Positions 34,856 through 43,375 of a stretch of 64,000 nt of DNA are shown here, piece by piece. Position numbers and translations under genes: made by a program. Source of the DNA: Stenotrophomonas sp. ZAC14D1_NAIMI4_1 (GTDB lineage: Bacteria > Pseudomonadota > Gammaproteobacteria > Xanthomonadales > Xanthomonadaceae); the NCBI RefSeq assembly GCF_003086775.1, contig NZ_CP026001.1, positions 832,407 to 896,406 on the forward strand, read 5' to 3'. The stretch's first letter is position 1, and each line of letters begins with the position of its first letter. Under the pieces are notes generated by a model, which saw nothing but the letters and a program-made list of their open reading frames with translations, did not search any database and was not told the DNA's origin.

Positions 34856-34923
34856 CCGGGCGATCTCATCAGGTGGGGCGCGCAGCATACAGCCGGCCCC
34901 ACCCGCAGCGTGTCACGGCGGCG

Positions 34924-37440
34924 TCAGGCCTCGCGCAGGGCCAGCGCCGGCGGGGTGTGCAGGATCGCCCGCGTGCCCCACCAGCCGGCCAGCAGGCTCA
35001 GGCCGATGCCGACCAGCCCACCCAGCAGCAGCCCAGGCCAGGGCGGCAGCAGCGGCAGTTCGAACACCTTCTGCGACACCGCCACGCCGATGCCGGCGGC
35101 CGCACCCACGGCCAGCAGCGCGGCCAGCGCACCCAGCGCGCCGAACTCCACCAGCACCGCACCGCGCAGCTGCCGCCGCGTGGCCCCCAGCGTGCGCAGC
35201 ACCGCGCTGTCGTAGCGGCGCTCGCCGGCCGTGGCCTGCAGCGCTGCCAGCAGCACCAGCACGCCGGCCAGCAGGCTGAACACCATCACCAGCTGCACCG
35301 CCTGCGCGACGCGGTTCATCACCTCGCGCACCTGCGAGATCACCGCGTCCACGTCCAGCAGCGACAGGTTGGGTTGCTCGCGCACCAGCGCACCCAGGCC
35401 TGCCGCCTTGCCGGCCGGCAGATGGAACGCCGACAGCAGGTTGTGCGGCGTATCGCCCACCGCGTTGGGGTTGAGCAGCACGAAGAAGTTCGGGCGGAAG
35501 GTGTTCCAGTCCGCCTTGCGCACGCTGGTCACGGTGAACTCGCGTTCCTGCTCGCCCACGGCAATGGTGATGCGGTCGCCGGGATACACGCCGTAGCGCT
35601 TGGCCCAGCCGATCTCCACCGAGGCTTCCGGCGCGGTGCTGTCGGCCTTCCAGAACGTGCCGTTGACCAGCGTGTTGGCCGGCGGGAAGGTGCTGCGCCA
35701 GCTGAAGTTCAACGGCCGGTTCTCGTCATCATCGTCGCGCTGGGCGTCGCCCTGTGCCGGCGTGCCGTCCTGTTCCGGGGTGCGGTCCACGCGCAGCGGC
35801 GGCTTGCCGTTGATCGCGATCAGGCGGCCGGTGGCCATCGGTTCAACGCTGGCATCGGCCGCGCCCAGCCCCTGCAGCGCGGCCAGCACGCCGTCGCGCT
35901 GTTCGGGCTGGATGTTGATCAGGAAGTAGTTGGGCGTGTTCTCCGGCAGGCGCTCGCGCCATTGCTGCAGCAGGCCGGGGCCGGTCACGGCCAGCAGCAG
36001 CAGCGCGCACAGCGACAGCGACAGCCCGACCAGCTGCATCACCGCCAGCATCCGGCGCCGGGTCAGCGCGGCCAGGCCCAGCCGCCAGTTGCCATGCAGG
36101 CGGTGCTGCAGGCCGCGCAGCAGCTGCAGCAGCAGGAAGCCGACCACGCCGGCGGCCAGCGCCAGCGCCGCCAGGCCGCCCAGCACCCACAGGGCCAGCT
36201 TCAGATCGCCAGTGACCTGCACCGCCAGCAGCAGGCTGGCCCCCAGCGCGGCCACATAGGCCAGCAGCGAGGCTGGCGGCAGGGCGGCGAAGGAGCGGTT
36301 GAGCACGCGCATCGGCGGCACCCCGCGCAGGCGCAGCAGCGGCGGCAGGCCGAAGCCGAACAACAGCAGCAGGCCGATGCCCGCGCCGGTCAGCGCCGGG
36401 GTGGCCTCGGGCAGCGGCAGGCGCTGCGGCACCAGGCTGCCCAGCACCTGCACCAGGCCTTCCTGCGCGGCCATGCCCAGGCCGATGCCGAGCACGCAGG
36501 CCGGCACCGCCAGCATCAGCAGCTGCAGCGCCAGGCCGGCCAGGATGTCGCGCTGGCGCGCACCCAGGCAGCGCAGGATCGCCACCTGGTCGATGCGACG
36601 CAGGGCGAAGCGGTTGGCCGCCAGCGCCGTAGCCACGCCGGCCAGCAGCACCGCCAGCAGCGCGCTGAGGCCGAGGAAGCGGCCGGCCAGATCAAACGCC
36701 TGGCGCACGCCACGCTGGGTGTCGTCCACGCTGAGCAGGCGCATGCCCTTTACCTGCGGCAGCAGCCACTGCCGGTACGCGGCCACCTGGGCGGGCGCAC
36801 CGGCCACCATCAACCGGTAGTTGATGCGGCTGCCGGGCCCGAGCAGGCCGGTGCCGTCCACGTCGGCGCGGTTCATCAGCAGGGTGGGGGACAGGGTCAG
36901 CAGGTCGCCGCCGGTGTCCGGCTCGGCCTCGATGATGCCGGCCACGCGCAGCGTGCCCGCACCGAATTCCAGCGCATCACCCACCTTCAGCCCCAGTGCC
37001 TGCAACAGGCGCGGGTCGGCATAGGTCTGGCCCTGCGGCGGCATGCCGGCATCGGCGATCAGCGCGCCGCCCGGCGTGGCCCGCACCCGCAGCGTGCCGC
37101 GCAGCGGATAGCCGGCCTGCACTGCCTTGATGCTGGCCATCTGGCTGGCATCGCCGTTGAACAGCACGCTGCCGAAGCCGGCGATGCGCGTGTGCGCCAG
37201 CCCGCGCCGCTGCGCTTCCTCTGCAAAGACCGCCGGCGGATCGCTGCGCCCGGCCACGCCGAGGTCGCCGCCCAGCATCTCGGCCGCGCTGCCGGTCAGG
37301 GCCAGGTTGACCCGGTTGACCAGGGTGCCCACGGCGGTCATCACCGCCACGCCCAGCACCAGTGCGGCGAACACCGTCAGCAGGTCACCGGCCAGGGCTT
37401 CGCGGCGCAGCGCGCGCCAGGCGTGCCGCAGCAGGTTCAT
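34924..37440 (-). CDS. ybbP: FtsX-like ABC transporter permease (YbbP)
   Basis: 838 residues with about ten helices. There is one N-terminal helix, a large periplasmic MacB-PCD-like domain, then two FtsX-type helix bundles (ILRCLGARQRDILAGLAL and VLRTLGATRRQLRGAVLV) separated by a central group of helices and a second periplasmic part. This matches YbbP, partner of YbbA. The order ybbP-ybbA divergent from tesA is the same as in E. coli. The start overlaps the ybbA stop (ATGA). The substrate is unknown. A link to membrane lipid or lysophospholipid handling is suggested only by tesA. Confidence 0.9.
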   Translation of the reverse strand: MNLLRHAWRALRREALAGDLLTVFAALVLGVAVMTAVGTLVNRVNLALTGSAAEMLGGDLGVAGRSDPPAVFAEEAQRRGLAHTRIAGFGSVLFNGDASQMASIKAVQAGYPLRGTLRVRATPGGALIADAGMPPQGQTYADPRLLQALGLKVGDALEFGAGTLRVAGIIEAEPDTGGDLLTLSPTLLMNRADVDGTGLLGPGSRINYRLMVAGAPAQVAAYRQWLLPQVKGMRLLSVDDTQRGVRQAFDLAGRFLGLSALLAVLLAGVATALAANRFALRRIDQVAILRCLGARQRDILAGLALQLLMLAVPACVLGIGLGMAAQEGLVQVLGSLVPQRLPLPEATPALTGAGIGLLLLFGFGLPPLLRLRGVPPMRVLNRSFAALPPASLLAYVAALGASLLLAVQVTGDLKLALWVLGGLAALALAAGVVGFLLLQLLRGLQHRLHGNWRLGLAALTRRRMLAVMQLVGLSLSLCALLLLAVTGPGLLQQWRERLPENTPNYFLINIQPEQRDGVLAALQGLGAADASVEPMATGRLIAINGKPPLRVDRTPEQDGTPAQGDAQRDDDDENRPLNFSWRSTFPPANTLVNGTFWKADSTAPEASVEIGWAKRYGVYPGDRITIAVGEQEREFTVTSVRKADWNTFRPNFFVLLNPNAVGDTPHNLLSAFHLPAGKAAGLGALVREQPNLSLLDVDAVISQVREVMNRVAQAVQLVMVFSLLAGVLVLLAALQATAGERRYDSAVLRTLGATRRQLRGAVLVEFGALGALAALLAVGAAAGIGVAVSQKVFELPLLPPWPGLLLGGLVGIGLSLLAGWWGTRAILHTPPALALREA

Positions 37441-38186
37441 GCCTGTGCCCCGTACTCGACCGCCTGCAGGCGGCCATTGTCGATGCGATGGATGTACTGG
37501 CAGCGCTGCGCCAGGCGCAGGTCGTGGGTGACCAGCACCAGGGTGGTGCCGCTGCCGGCATTGAGTTCGAACAGCAGATCGCTGATGTGCTGGCCGGTGG
37601 CCTGGTCCAGCGAACCGGTGGGTTCATCGGCGAACAGGATGCGCGGGCGGGTGACGAAGGCGCGGGCCAGGGCGACGCGCTGCTGTTCGCCACCGGACAG
37701 CTGCCGTGGGTAATGGCGGGCGCGGTGCGACAGGCCGACCTGGGCCAGCACTTCATCGACCCGCGCGCGGTCCTCGCGGCCGGCCAGTTCCAGCGGCAGT
37801 GCGACGTTTTCGGCCGCCGTCAGCGCCGGCAGCAGGTGGAAGCTCTGGAACACGAAGCCCACTTCGCGCGCACGCAGCTGCGCCCGGGCCTCCTCGTCCA
37901 GCGCGCCCAGCGATTGCCCGGCCAGGGTGATGCCGCCGCGGCTGGGCAGGTCCAGCCCGGCCAGCAGGCCGAGCAGGGTGGTCTTGCCGGAACCGGAGGC
38001 CCCGACAATCGCCACGCTGGTGCCTTCATGTACCGTGAGGGTGATGTTGTCCAGTATGTGGACTTCACCCTCCGGGCCATGCACGGATTTGCCGACCTGG
38101 TCGACGGCGATGGCGACGGACGCGCTGCGGGGGGACAGGCTGTCGATGAGGAGACTCCAATGCGCATTACAGGGTGGAGCCGGCAA
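37437..38186 (-). CDS. ybbA: ABC transporter ATP-binding protein (YbbA)
   Basis: 249 residues if the ATG at 38186 is used. Motifs are Walker A GASGSGKTT, Q-loop FVFQSFHLLP, signature LSGGEQQRVALARA, Walker B RILFADEPTG, and switch HDLRLAQR, making it a LolD/MacB-type ATPase. The start is odd: the only in-frame ATG ahead of the first beta strand lies 27 bases inside the divergent tesA gene. The alternatives are a CTG near 38138 or a GTG that would remove the first strand. It is coupled to ybbP by a 4-base overlap. Confidence 0.9.
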   Translation of the reverse strand: MPAPPCNAHWSLLIDSLSPRSASVAIAVDQVGKSVHGPEGEVHILDNITLTVHEGTSVAIVGASGSGKTTLLGLLAGLDLPSRGGITLAGQSLGALDEEARAQLRAREVGFVFQSFHLLPALTAAENVALPLELAGREDRARVDEVLAQVGLSHRARHYPRQLSGGEQQRVALARAFVTRPRILFADEPTGSLDQATGQHISDLLFELNAGSGTTLVLVTHDLRLAQRCQYIHRIDNGRLQAVEYGAQA

Positions 38187-38804
38187 GCCGGCACGATGAT
38201 GGTGCTGCTGCTAGGGTTGCTGCTGTGGTCCGGGCTGGCGTGTGCCAAAGGTCCGGCCGGCACGGTGCTGGTGCTCGGCGACAGCCTCAGTGCTGCCCAC
38301 AATATCCCGGCCGACGCAGGCTGGGTCAGCCTGCTGGACAAGCGGGTCAGGCAGCAGTCGAAAACCCCGCCGCGCATCGTCAACGCCAGCATGAGCGGGG
38401 AAACCACCGCTGGCGCGCTGACCCGCCTGCCGGGCCTGCTGGCGAAGGAGAAGCCGACCGTGGTGGTCATTGCCCTGGGCGGCAACGACGCGCTGCGTGG
38501 GCTGACCCCGGCGCAGGTGCAGGGCAACCTGGAAAAGATGCTGCTGGCCAGCCGCGCTGCCGGGGCCAAGGTGCTGCTGCTGGGCATCGACGTGCCGCCC
38601 AACTACGGCCCGGCCTACCGCCAGCGCCTGGCCGCCGCCTACCGCGCCCTGGCCGACAAGTACCAGGTGCCGCTGCTGCCGTTCCTGCTGGAAGGCGTGG
38701 CCCTGCAGCCGGGGCTGATGCAGGCCGACGGCCTGCACCCCACCGCGCAGGCCCAGCCGAAGGTGCTGGACAACGTCTGGCCGCTGCTCAAGCCGCTGCT
38801 GTGA
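38160..38804 (+). CDS. tesA: multifunctional lysophospholipase/arylesterase TesA
   Basis: 214 residues from the ATG at 38160, preceded by GAGGAGA. The signal peptide (TMMVLLLGLLLWSGLACA) exports it to the periplasm. It is an SGNH hydrolase with block I VLVLGDSLSAAHN (Ser), block II NASMSGETTAG, block III ALGGNDALRG, and block V DGLHPTAQAQ (Asp, His). The normal TesA length is kept. It is divergent from ybbA-ybbP, the conserved gammaproteobacterial arrangement. Confidence 0.94.
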   Translation: MRITGWSRQAGTMMVLLLGLLLWSGLACAKGPAGTVLVLGDSLSAAHNIPADAGWVSLLDKRVRQQSKTPPRIVNASMSGETTAGALTRLPGLLAKEKPTVVVIALGGNDALRGLTPAQVQGNLEKMLLASRAAGAKVLLLGIDVPPNYGPAYRQRLAAAYRALADKYQVPLLPFLLEGVALQPGLMQADGLHPTAQAQPKVLDNVWPLLKPLL

Positions 38805-38891
38805 ATCTTTTTTCAGCGACTTGACGGAACTTCACATCGCGTCCACCGTCGATCGGGCATGTTTCACAAAGCTGAAGAAAGAGGGACTCAC

Positions 38892-39605
38892 ATGCGTCAG
38901 ACGAAGGAGACTTCCGGCTTGGTGCTGGTGGTCGAGGACAACCGCAACATCTCCGAGATGATCGGCGAATACCTGGAAGGCCGTGGCTTCGAGGTGGACT
39001 ATGCGCAGGATGGCCTGGACGGCTACCGTCTGGCGGCTGAAAACAGCTACGACGTGGTCGTGCTGGACCTGATGCTGCCGCGCCTGGATGGCATCGAAGT
39101 GTGCCGCCGCCTGCGCAACGATGCACGCAAGTCGACCCCGGTGCTGATGCTGACCGCGCGCGATACGCTGGACGACAAGCTCACCGGCCTGGGTTTTGGT
39201 GCCGATGACTACCTGACCAAGCCGTTCGCCATCCAGGAACTGGAAGCCCGCCTGCGCGCGCTGATCCGCCGCGAACGTCGCCAGGTGGGTTCGGAAGTGC
39301 TCAAGGTCGCCGACCTGGTGCTCGATCCGGTCAGCATGCGGGCCACCCGCGCCGGTACCGAACTGCAGCTCTCGCCCATCGGCCTGCGCCTGCTGACCAT
39401 CCTGATGCGGGAATCGCCCCGCGTGGTCACCCGCCAGGAAATCGAGCGCGAGATCTGGGGCAACGGGCTGCCGGATTCGGACACCCTGCGCAGCCACCTG
39501 TACAACCTGCGCAAGATCATCGACAAGCCGTTCGACCGTCCGCTGCTGCACACCGTGCAGAGTGCCGGTTACCGCATCGCCGACATCGCCCAGCCGATGG
39601 CCTGA
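38892..39605 (+). CDS. OmpR-family response regulator
   Basis: 237 residues from the ATG at 38892. The receiver has VVEDNRN, the phospho-Asp of VVVLDLMLPRLDG, the Thr of LMLTARD and the Lys of LTKPFA. The winged helix ends in LLHTVQSAGYRIA. The kinase gene follows after about 150 bases with its own -10-like box rather than overlapping. The pair resembles the ColR/ColS (VgrR/VgrS) system of Xanthomonas in order and size, but I cannot confirm that by alignment. A TTGACG at 38821 is a possible -35. Confidence 0.92.
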   Translation: MRQTKETSGLVLVVEDNRNISEMIGEYLEGRGFEVDYAQDGLDGYRLAAENSYDVVVLDLMLPRLDGIEVCRRLRNDARKSTPVLMLTARDTLDDKLTGLGFGADDYLTKPFAIQELEARLRALIRRERRQVGSEVLKVADLVLDPVSMRATRAGTELQLSPIGLRLLTILMRESPRVVTRQEIEREIWGNGLPDSDTLRSHLYNLRKIIDKPFDRPLLHTVQSAGYRIADIAQPMA

Positions 39606-39723
39606 AGGGTGCCGGCGCAGGAACAGGCCCGCCCCGGCTCCGGCCGGGTCGCGGGGCAGGGAACGGGCCGTCGGCCGTACGCGGGGTCATCCCCCGTGCA
39701 CGTCGCCGGCACGTCGCGCTGCC

Positions 39724-39729
39724 TATAAT
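39724..39729 (+). promoter_or_regulatory. TATAAT -10 box before the kinase gene
   Basis: Perfect TATAAT 27 bases before the kinase ATG, in a GC-rich region. No matching -35 at 17 bases. It suggests the kinase can be transcribed separately from its regulator. Confidence 0.55.
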
Positions 39730-39755
39730 CGCAGCGCTTCAACCGGGACCCCGCA

Positions 39756-41027
39756 ATGCCGCACGGCCTGCCGCGCAAGATCCGTATCGCTTTCATCCTG
39801 CAGGCAGTGCTGGCCAGCGTGGGCATCCTGCTCGGTGCCTGGCTGGTCTCGCTGGTGATCAAGCACAGCCTGGTGGGCGCCGCCCTGCGCGAAGAGGCGG
39901 CCTACTACTGGACGCTGCACGAGGCCTCGCCCGCGCAGCCGCCGCCCAATACCCAGAACATCCGTGGCTACCTGCTCGAGCGCGGGCGCTCCAGCCTGTC
40001 GCTGCCGGCCAACCTGCGCACGCTTGAACCCGGTTTCCACGAACTGCCCGACGATGACCAGCTGGTGCTGGTCGATGCCCGGGCCGAAGGCCGCCTGTAC
40101 CTGGTGTTCCTGCGCTCGCGCGCGGAAATGCTGGCCTTCTGGTTCGGCATCGTGCCGGTGCTGCTGACCCTGCTGGCGGTGTATGGCGCCAGTTGGGTGA
40201 CCTACCGTGCGTCCAAGCGGCTGGTGTCGCCGGTGAACTGGCTGGCGCGCCGGGTGTCGCGTTGGGACCCTGGCCACCCCGAAGCAGCCGACCTGGAGCC
40301 GGACAAGCTGCCCGCCGACATGCAGGGCGAGACCCGCCAACTGGCGGCCGCGCTGCATTCACTGGCCAACCGGGTCACCGACCACGTGGCCCGCGAACGC
40401 AACTTCACCCGCGATGCCAGCCACGAGCTGCGCACGCCGCTCACCGTGATCCGCGTGGCCAGCGACATGGCGCTGGGCGATGACAGCCTGGAACCGCGCC
40501 TGCGCCGCAGCCTGCAGCGCATCCAGCGCGCCGGGCGGGACATGGAAGCGGTGATCGATGCGTTCCTGATCCTGGCCCGCGAGGCCGACATCGAACCGCA
40601 GATCGAGCTGTTCGATGTCAACGACATCGTCCGCTACGAGGTGGACAACGCCAACGAACTGCTGGGCAACCGCCCGGTGGCGGTGCACCTGCACAGTGCC
40701 GGCCCGGTGCAGCTGCATGCCCCGCCGCGCGTGCTGCAGGTGGTGGTCAGCAACCTGGTGCGCAACGCCTGCAACTACACCGACGAAGGCCGCATCGACG
40801 TGCAGGTCGAGCCTGACCGGGTGGTGGTGCGGGATACCGGCATCGGCATGTCGGCCGAAGCGCTGGCCCGCGCGTTCGAGCCGTTCTACCGCGCCGAGCC
40901 GGACCGCCCGCAGGGCACCGGCCTGGGCCTGTCGATCGTGCGCCGGCTGTGCGACCGCTTCGGCTGGAAGGTCGCCCTGGCCAGCGAGCCGGGCAAGGGC
41001 ACCGAAGCGACGGTCATCTTCCGCTGA
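39756..41027 (+). CDS. sensor histidine kinase paired with 38892 regulator
   Basis: 423 residues. The first helix is at about 9-33 and the periplasmic part at about 34-128, followed by a second helix (FWFGIVPVLLTLLAVYG) and a HAMP-like segment. The HisKA box is DASHELRTPLTVIRVASD, the N-box LVRNACNYT, the G1 box VRDTGIGM and the G2 box GTGLGLSIVRRL. The periplasmic part begins with ALREEAAYYWTLHEA, an acidic cluster. In the Xanthomonas VgrS sensor an acidic ExxE motif binds iron, so a metal signal is conceivable, but this is inference. Confidence 0.92.
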   Translation: MPHGLPRKIRIAFILQAVLASVGILLGAWLVSLVIKHSLVGAALREEAAYYWTLHEASPAQPPPNTQNIRGYLLERGRSSLSLPANLRTLEPGFHELPDDDQLVLVDARAEGRLYLVFLRSRAEMLAFWFGIVPVLLTLLAVYGASWVTYRASKRLVSPVNWLARRVSRWDPGHPEAADLEPDKLPADMQGETRQLAAALHSLANRVTDHVARERNFTRDASHELRTPLTVIRVASDMALGDDSLEPRLRRSLQRIQRAGRDMEAVIDAFLILAREADIEPQIELFDVNDIVRYEVDNANELLGNRPVAVHLHSAGPVQLHAPPRVLQVVVSNLVRNACNYTDEGRIDVQVEPDRVVVRDTGIGMSAEALARAFEPFYRAEPDRPQGTGLGLSIVRRLCDRFGWKVALASEPGKGTEATVIFR

Positions 41028-41034
41028 CCCGCGC

Positions 41035-41084
41035 CGCCGGGCATGGCCCGGCGCTACCAGTAGATCCACGCCATGCGTGGATGA
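41035..41084. repeat. two palindromic repeats of different types in tandem
   Basis: A GCCGGGCATGGCCCGGC-type copy directly followed by a GTAGATCCACG-type copy. It separates the convergent kinase and SGNH hydrolase genes. Confidence 0.85.
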
Positions 41085-41103
41085 ATTCCGGGTCACGCCC
41101 TGC

Positions 41104-41805
41104 TCAATCGCACTTCACCTTCGGCGCCACCGCCTTGGTCCAGATCGCGTAGCCGGCCGGGGTCATGTGCAGCATGTCCTCGCGGAACAGCTTCGCATCC
41201 GGCTGGCCATCGGCACCCAGCATCGGGGTGTAGATGTCGGTGTAGCCGGTGTTGGGCAGCTTGGCCAGGGCGGCCTTGATCATTGCGTTGGCCTGGTTGA
41301 TCGCCGGCAGCAGGTGCGCGCGTGACGGGCTGGGCTTGATCGACAGGTATTCCACCTTGGTCTTCGGCAGGTCGCGATGCACGCGCTGCACGAAGGCCAC
41401 CACGTCATCGCGGACCTGGGTGGCGCTGCGGCCGCTGTTGAGGTCGTTGTCGCCGGCATAGAAGAACACCTTGCACGGCGCATACGGCACCACGACCTGG
41501 CCGGCATACCAGGTGCTGTCGCGCACTTCCGAACCTCCGAAGCCACGGTTGAACACCGGCTGGCCGGGGAAGTCCTGGGCCAGGCTCTCCCAGAAGCGGA
41601 TCGAGGAGCTGCCGATGAATTCGATGCCACCGCGCGGCGGCGGGTTGCTCTGGTCGGCCTTGAGGAAGCTGGCCATGTCGCCTTCCCAGGCCACGTTGGA
41701 CACCTGTTCGGGTACGCGCGGCGGGGCCGGCGGGCTCAACGCCTGGGCCAGCGGGGCCAGGGTCAGCAATCCAAGCGACAGCAGGCAGGTACGGGCGACG
41801 GACAT
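41104..41805 (-). CDS. exported SGNH/GDSL-type hydrolase
   Basis: 233 residues from the ATG at 41805. The signal peptide (LLSLGLLTLAPLAQA) is followed by the catalytic Ser region IEFIGSSSIRFWESL, the Gly region FNRGFGGSEVRDS, the Asn of FYAGDNDLNSG and the Asp/His of EDMLHMTPAGYAIW. It belongs to the platelet-activating-factor acetylhydrolase-like/GDSL esterase group, acting in the periplasm or outside on acetyl or acyl esters. The substrate is unknown. The open frame continuing far upstream to 43650 is antisense to three other genes and not coding. Confidence 0.88.
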   Translation of the reverse strand: MSVARTCLLSLGLLTLAPLAQALSPPAPPRVPEQVSNVAWEGDMASFLKADQSNPPPRGGIEFIGSSSIRFWESLAQDFPGQPVFNRGFGGSEVRDSTWYAGQVVVPYAPCKVFFYAGDNDLNSGRSATQVRDDVVAFVQRVHRDLPKTKVEYLSIKPSPSRAHLLPAINQANAMIKAALAKLPNTGYTDIYTPMLGADGQPDAKLFREDMLHMTPAGYAIWTKAVAPKVKCD

Positions 41806-42018
41806 CAGGGGCTCCAGCAAGGGCAGGGGACACCCATCATAGGAGTTCGCTGCGGTGCTGCGCTTGCCGATGGCGGGTCGTTGGCCGGCCCGCGCGGGGT
41901 GCCGCCGCCGCCCTTGTGGCAAAATGGGGGCTGTCTGCCCATTCCTGTGCACCCATGATTGCCTGCCGTGCGTCTGAGCGGTCGCTGCGCCGCGCCCCTG
42001 TTGCTGGATGTTCCACCC

Positions 42019-42414
42019 GTGGCTGATCAGTTCGGCCACATGCCCCGCGGCCCGCGCCGCATCTTCCAGGCCGCCCGCTGGTCCTGGCAGGGCCTGCGTG
42101 CTGCCTGGCTGCACGAGTCCTCGTTCCGGCTGGAGGTCTACCTGCTGGTGCTGCTGACCCCGCTGGCGCTGTGGCTGGGCCAGACCCCGGTCGAGCGCGC
42201 GCTGATGATCGGCTCGATGCTGCTGGTGCTGGCGATGGAACTGGCCAATTCGGCCATCGAAGCGGTCATCGAGCGCTACGGCGCCGAGATCCACGAGCTG
42301 GCCGGCCGCGCCAAGGACATGGGCTCGGCGGCCGTCTTCGTGCTGATGATGAACGTGCTGCTGTGCTGGGCGCTGGTCGTGGTGCCCCACCTGCTGGCCG
42401 GCGCTTACGCCTGA
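42019..42414 (+). CDS. dgkA: diacylglycerol kinase DgkA
   Basis: 131 residues from the GTG at 42019 (VADQFGHMPRG); an ATG at 42040 gives 124 and is the alternative. It is a three-helix inner-membrane kinase that recycles diacylglycerol from membrane-derived glycan synthesis. The catalytic signature is AMELANSAIEAVIERYG followed by EIHELAGRAKDMGSAAVF, which is complete. The amphipathic N-terminal helix (ARWSWQGLRAAWLHE) is also present. It lies 33 bases ahead of a TerC gene on the same strand. Confidence 0.93.
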   Translation: MADQFGHMPRGPRRIFQAARWSWQGLRAAWLHESSFRLEVYLLVLLTPLALWLGQTPVERALMIGSMLLVLAMELANSAIEAVIERYGAEIHELAGRAKDMGSAAVFVLMMNVLLCWALVVVPHLLAGAYA

Positions 42415-42447
42415 ACCCCCATTCCCCCACTGTCCTGAAGAGTTTCC

Positions 42448-43197
42448 ATGTCCTTTGAGTTCCTCGCCGACCCCAATGCCTGGGTAACCCTGTTTACCCT
42501 CAGCGCCCTGGAAATCGTGCTCGGCATCGACAACCTGGTGTTCATCTCCATCGCCGTCAGCAAGCTGCCGGAAGAGCGCCGCCCGTTCGCCCGCAAGCTC
42601 GGCATCGCCGTGGCCTGCATCACCCGCATCGGCCTGCTGGTATCGCTGGCCTACCTGGCGCACATGGCCGCCAACCTGTTCACCGTGGCCGGCATGGGCA
42701 TCTCCATCCGCGACCTGGTGCTGATCGTCGGTGGCCTGTTCCTGATCATCAAGGGCTACATGGAGATCAAGGAGCTGATCACCGGTGGCGAGGATGAAGA
42801 CCCCACCACCACCAAGGCCTCGGCCGTGTTCGGCTACGTCATCGCGCAGATCGCGGTCATCGACATCGTGTTCTCGCTGGATTCGGTGATCACCGCCGTC
42901 GGCATCGCCGATCACATCCCGGTGATGGTCGCCGCCATCCTGCTGTCGGTGCTGGTGATGCTGCTGGCCGCCAACCCGCTGGGCCGCTTCATCGATGCCA
43001 ACCCGACGGTGAAGATGCTGGCCCTGGCCTTCATCCTGCTGATCGGCGCGGTGCTGATCCTGGACGGCCTGGACGTGCACGTGCCCAAGCCCTACATCTA
43101 CGCCGCGATGGGCTTCTCGGTGCTGGTGGAGTGGCTGAACCTGCTGATGCGCCGCCGCGCACGCGACCACCACGTGCCGGGCGCCGGCAACTGGTAA
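42448..43197 (+). CDS. TerC-family integral membrane protein
   Basis: 249 residues, about seven helices. The TerC/Alx family block ALEIVLGIDNLVFISI carries the conserved Glu and Asp in membrane helices. The second half repeats it as IAVIDIVFSLDSVITAVG, and an acidic cytosolic loop, GGEDEDP, joins them. Relatives export or insert metal, especially manganese, during protein secretion. No metal-sensing leader (yybP-ykoY) lies directly upstream. It is probably co-transcribed with dgkA and is ended by a strong hairpin. Confidence 0.92.
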   Translation: MSFEFLADPNAWVTLFTLSALEIVLGIDNLVFISIAVSKLPEERRPFARKLGIAVACITRIGLLVSLAYLAHMAANLFTVAGMGISIRDLVLIVGGLFLIIKGYMEIKELITGGEDEDPTTTKASAVFGYVIAQIAVIDIVFSLDSVITAVGIADHIPVMVAAILLSVLVMLLAANPLGRFIDANPTVKMLALAFILLIGAVLILDGLDVHVPKPYIYAAMGFSVLVEWLNLLMRRRARDHHVPGAGNW

Positions 43198-43212
43198 ACG
43201 ATCCACCCAGGA

Positions 43213-43231
43213 CCCCCGGCACTGCCGGGGG
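43213..43231 (+). terminator. TerC gene terminator
   Basis: Perfect 9-bp stem CCCCCGGCA / TGCCGGGGG with a single-base loop position, followed by TTCTG, 16 bases after the stop. The T-run is short. Confidence 0.75.
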
Positions 43232-43375
43232 TTCTGCGTTGTGGGGCCATGCCCGGCGGAATGCGGCCACCACCTGTGAACCGGGGTCAACACTGTTTTC
43301 CCGCGGCGAGGCTTAATCGGCGGCGGCAAAGCGCGCAGGCTACGCAGCTTCCCGTTTCCTCCCCACAGGAACCCC

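Noticed and set aside
38892..41027. Naming the second two-component pair colR/colS (vgrR/vgrS)
   Set aside because: Order and length agree, but there is no alignment and the regulator and kinase are separated by 150 bases, so the name is only mentioned as a possibility.
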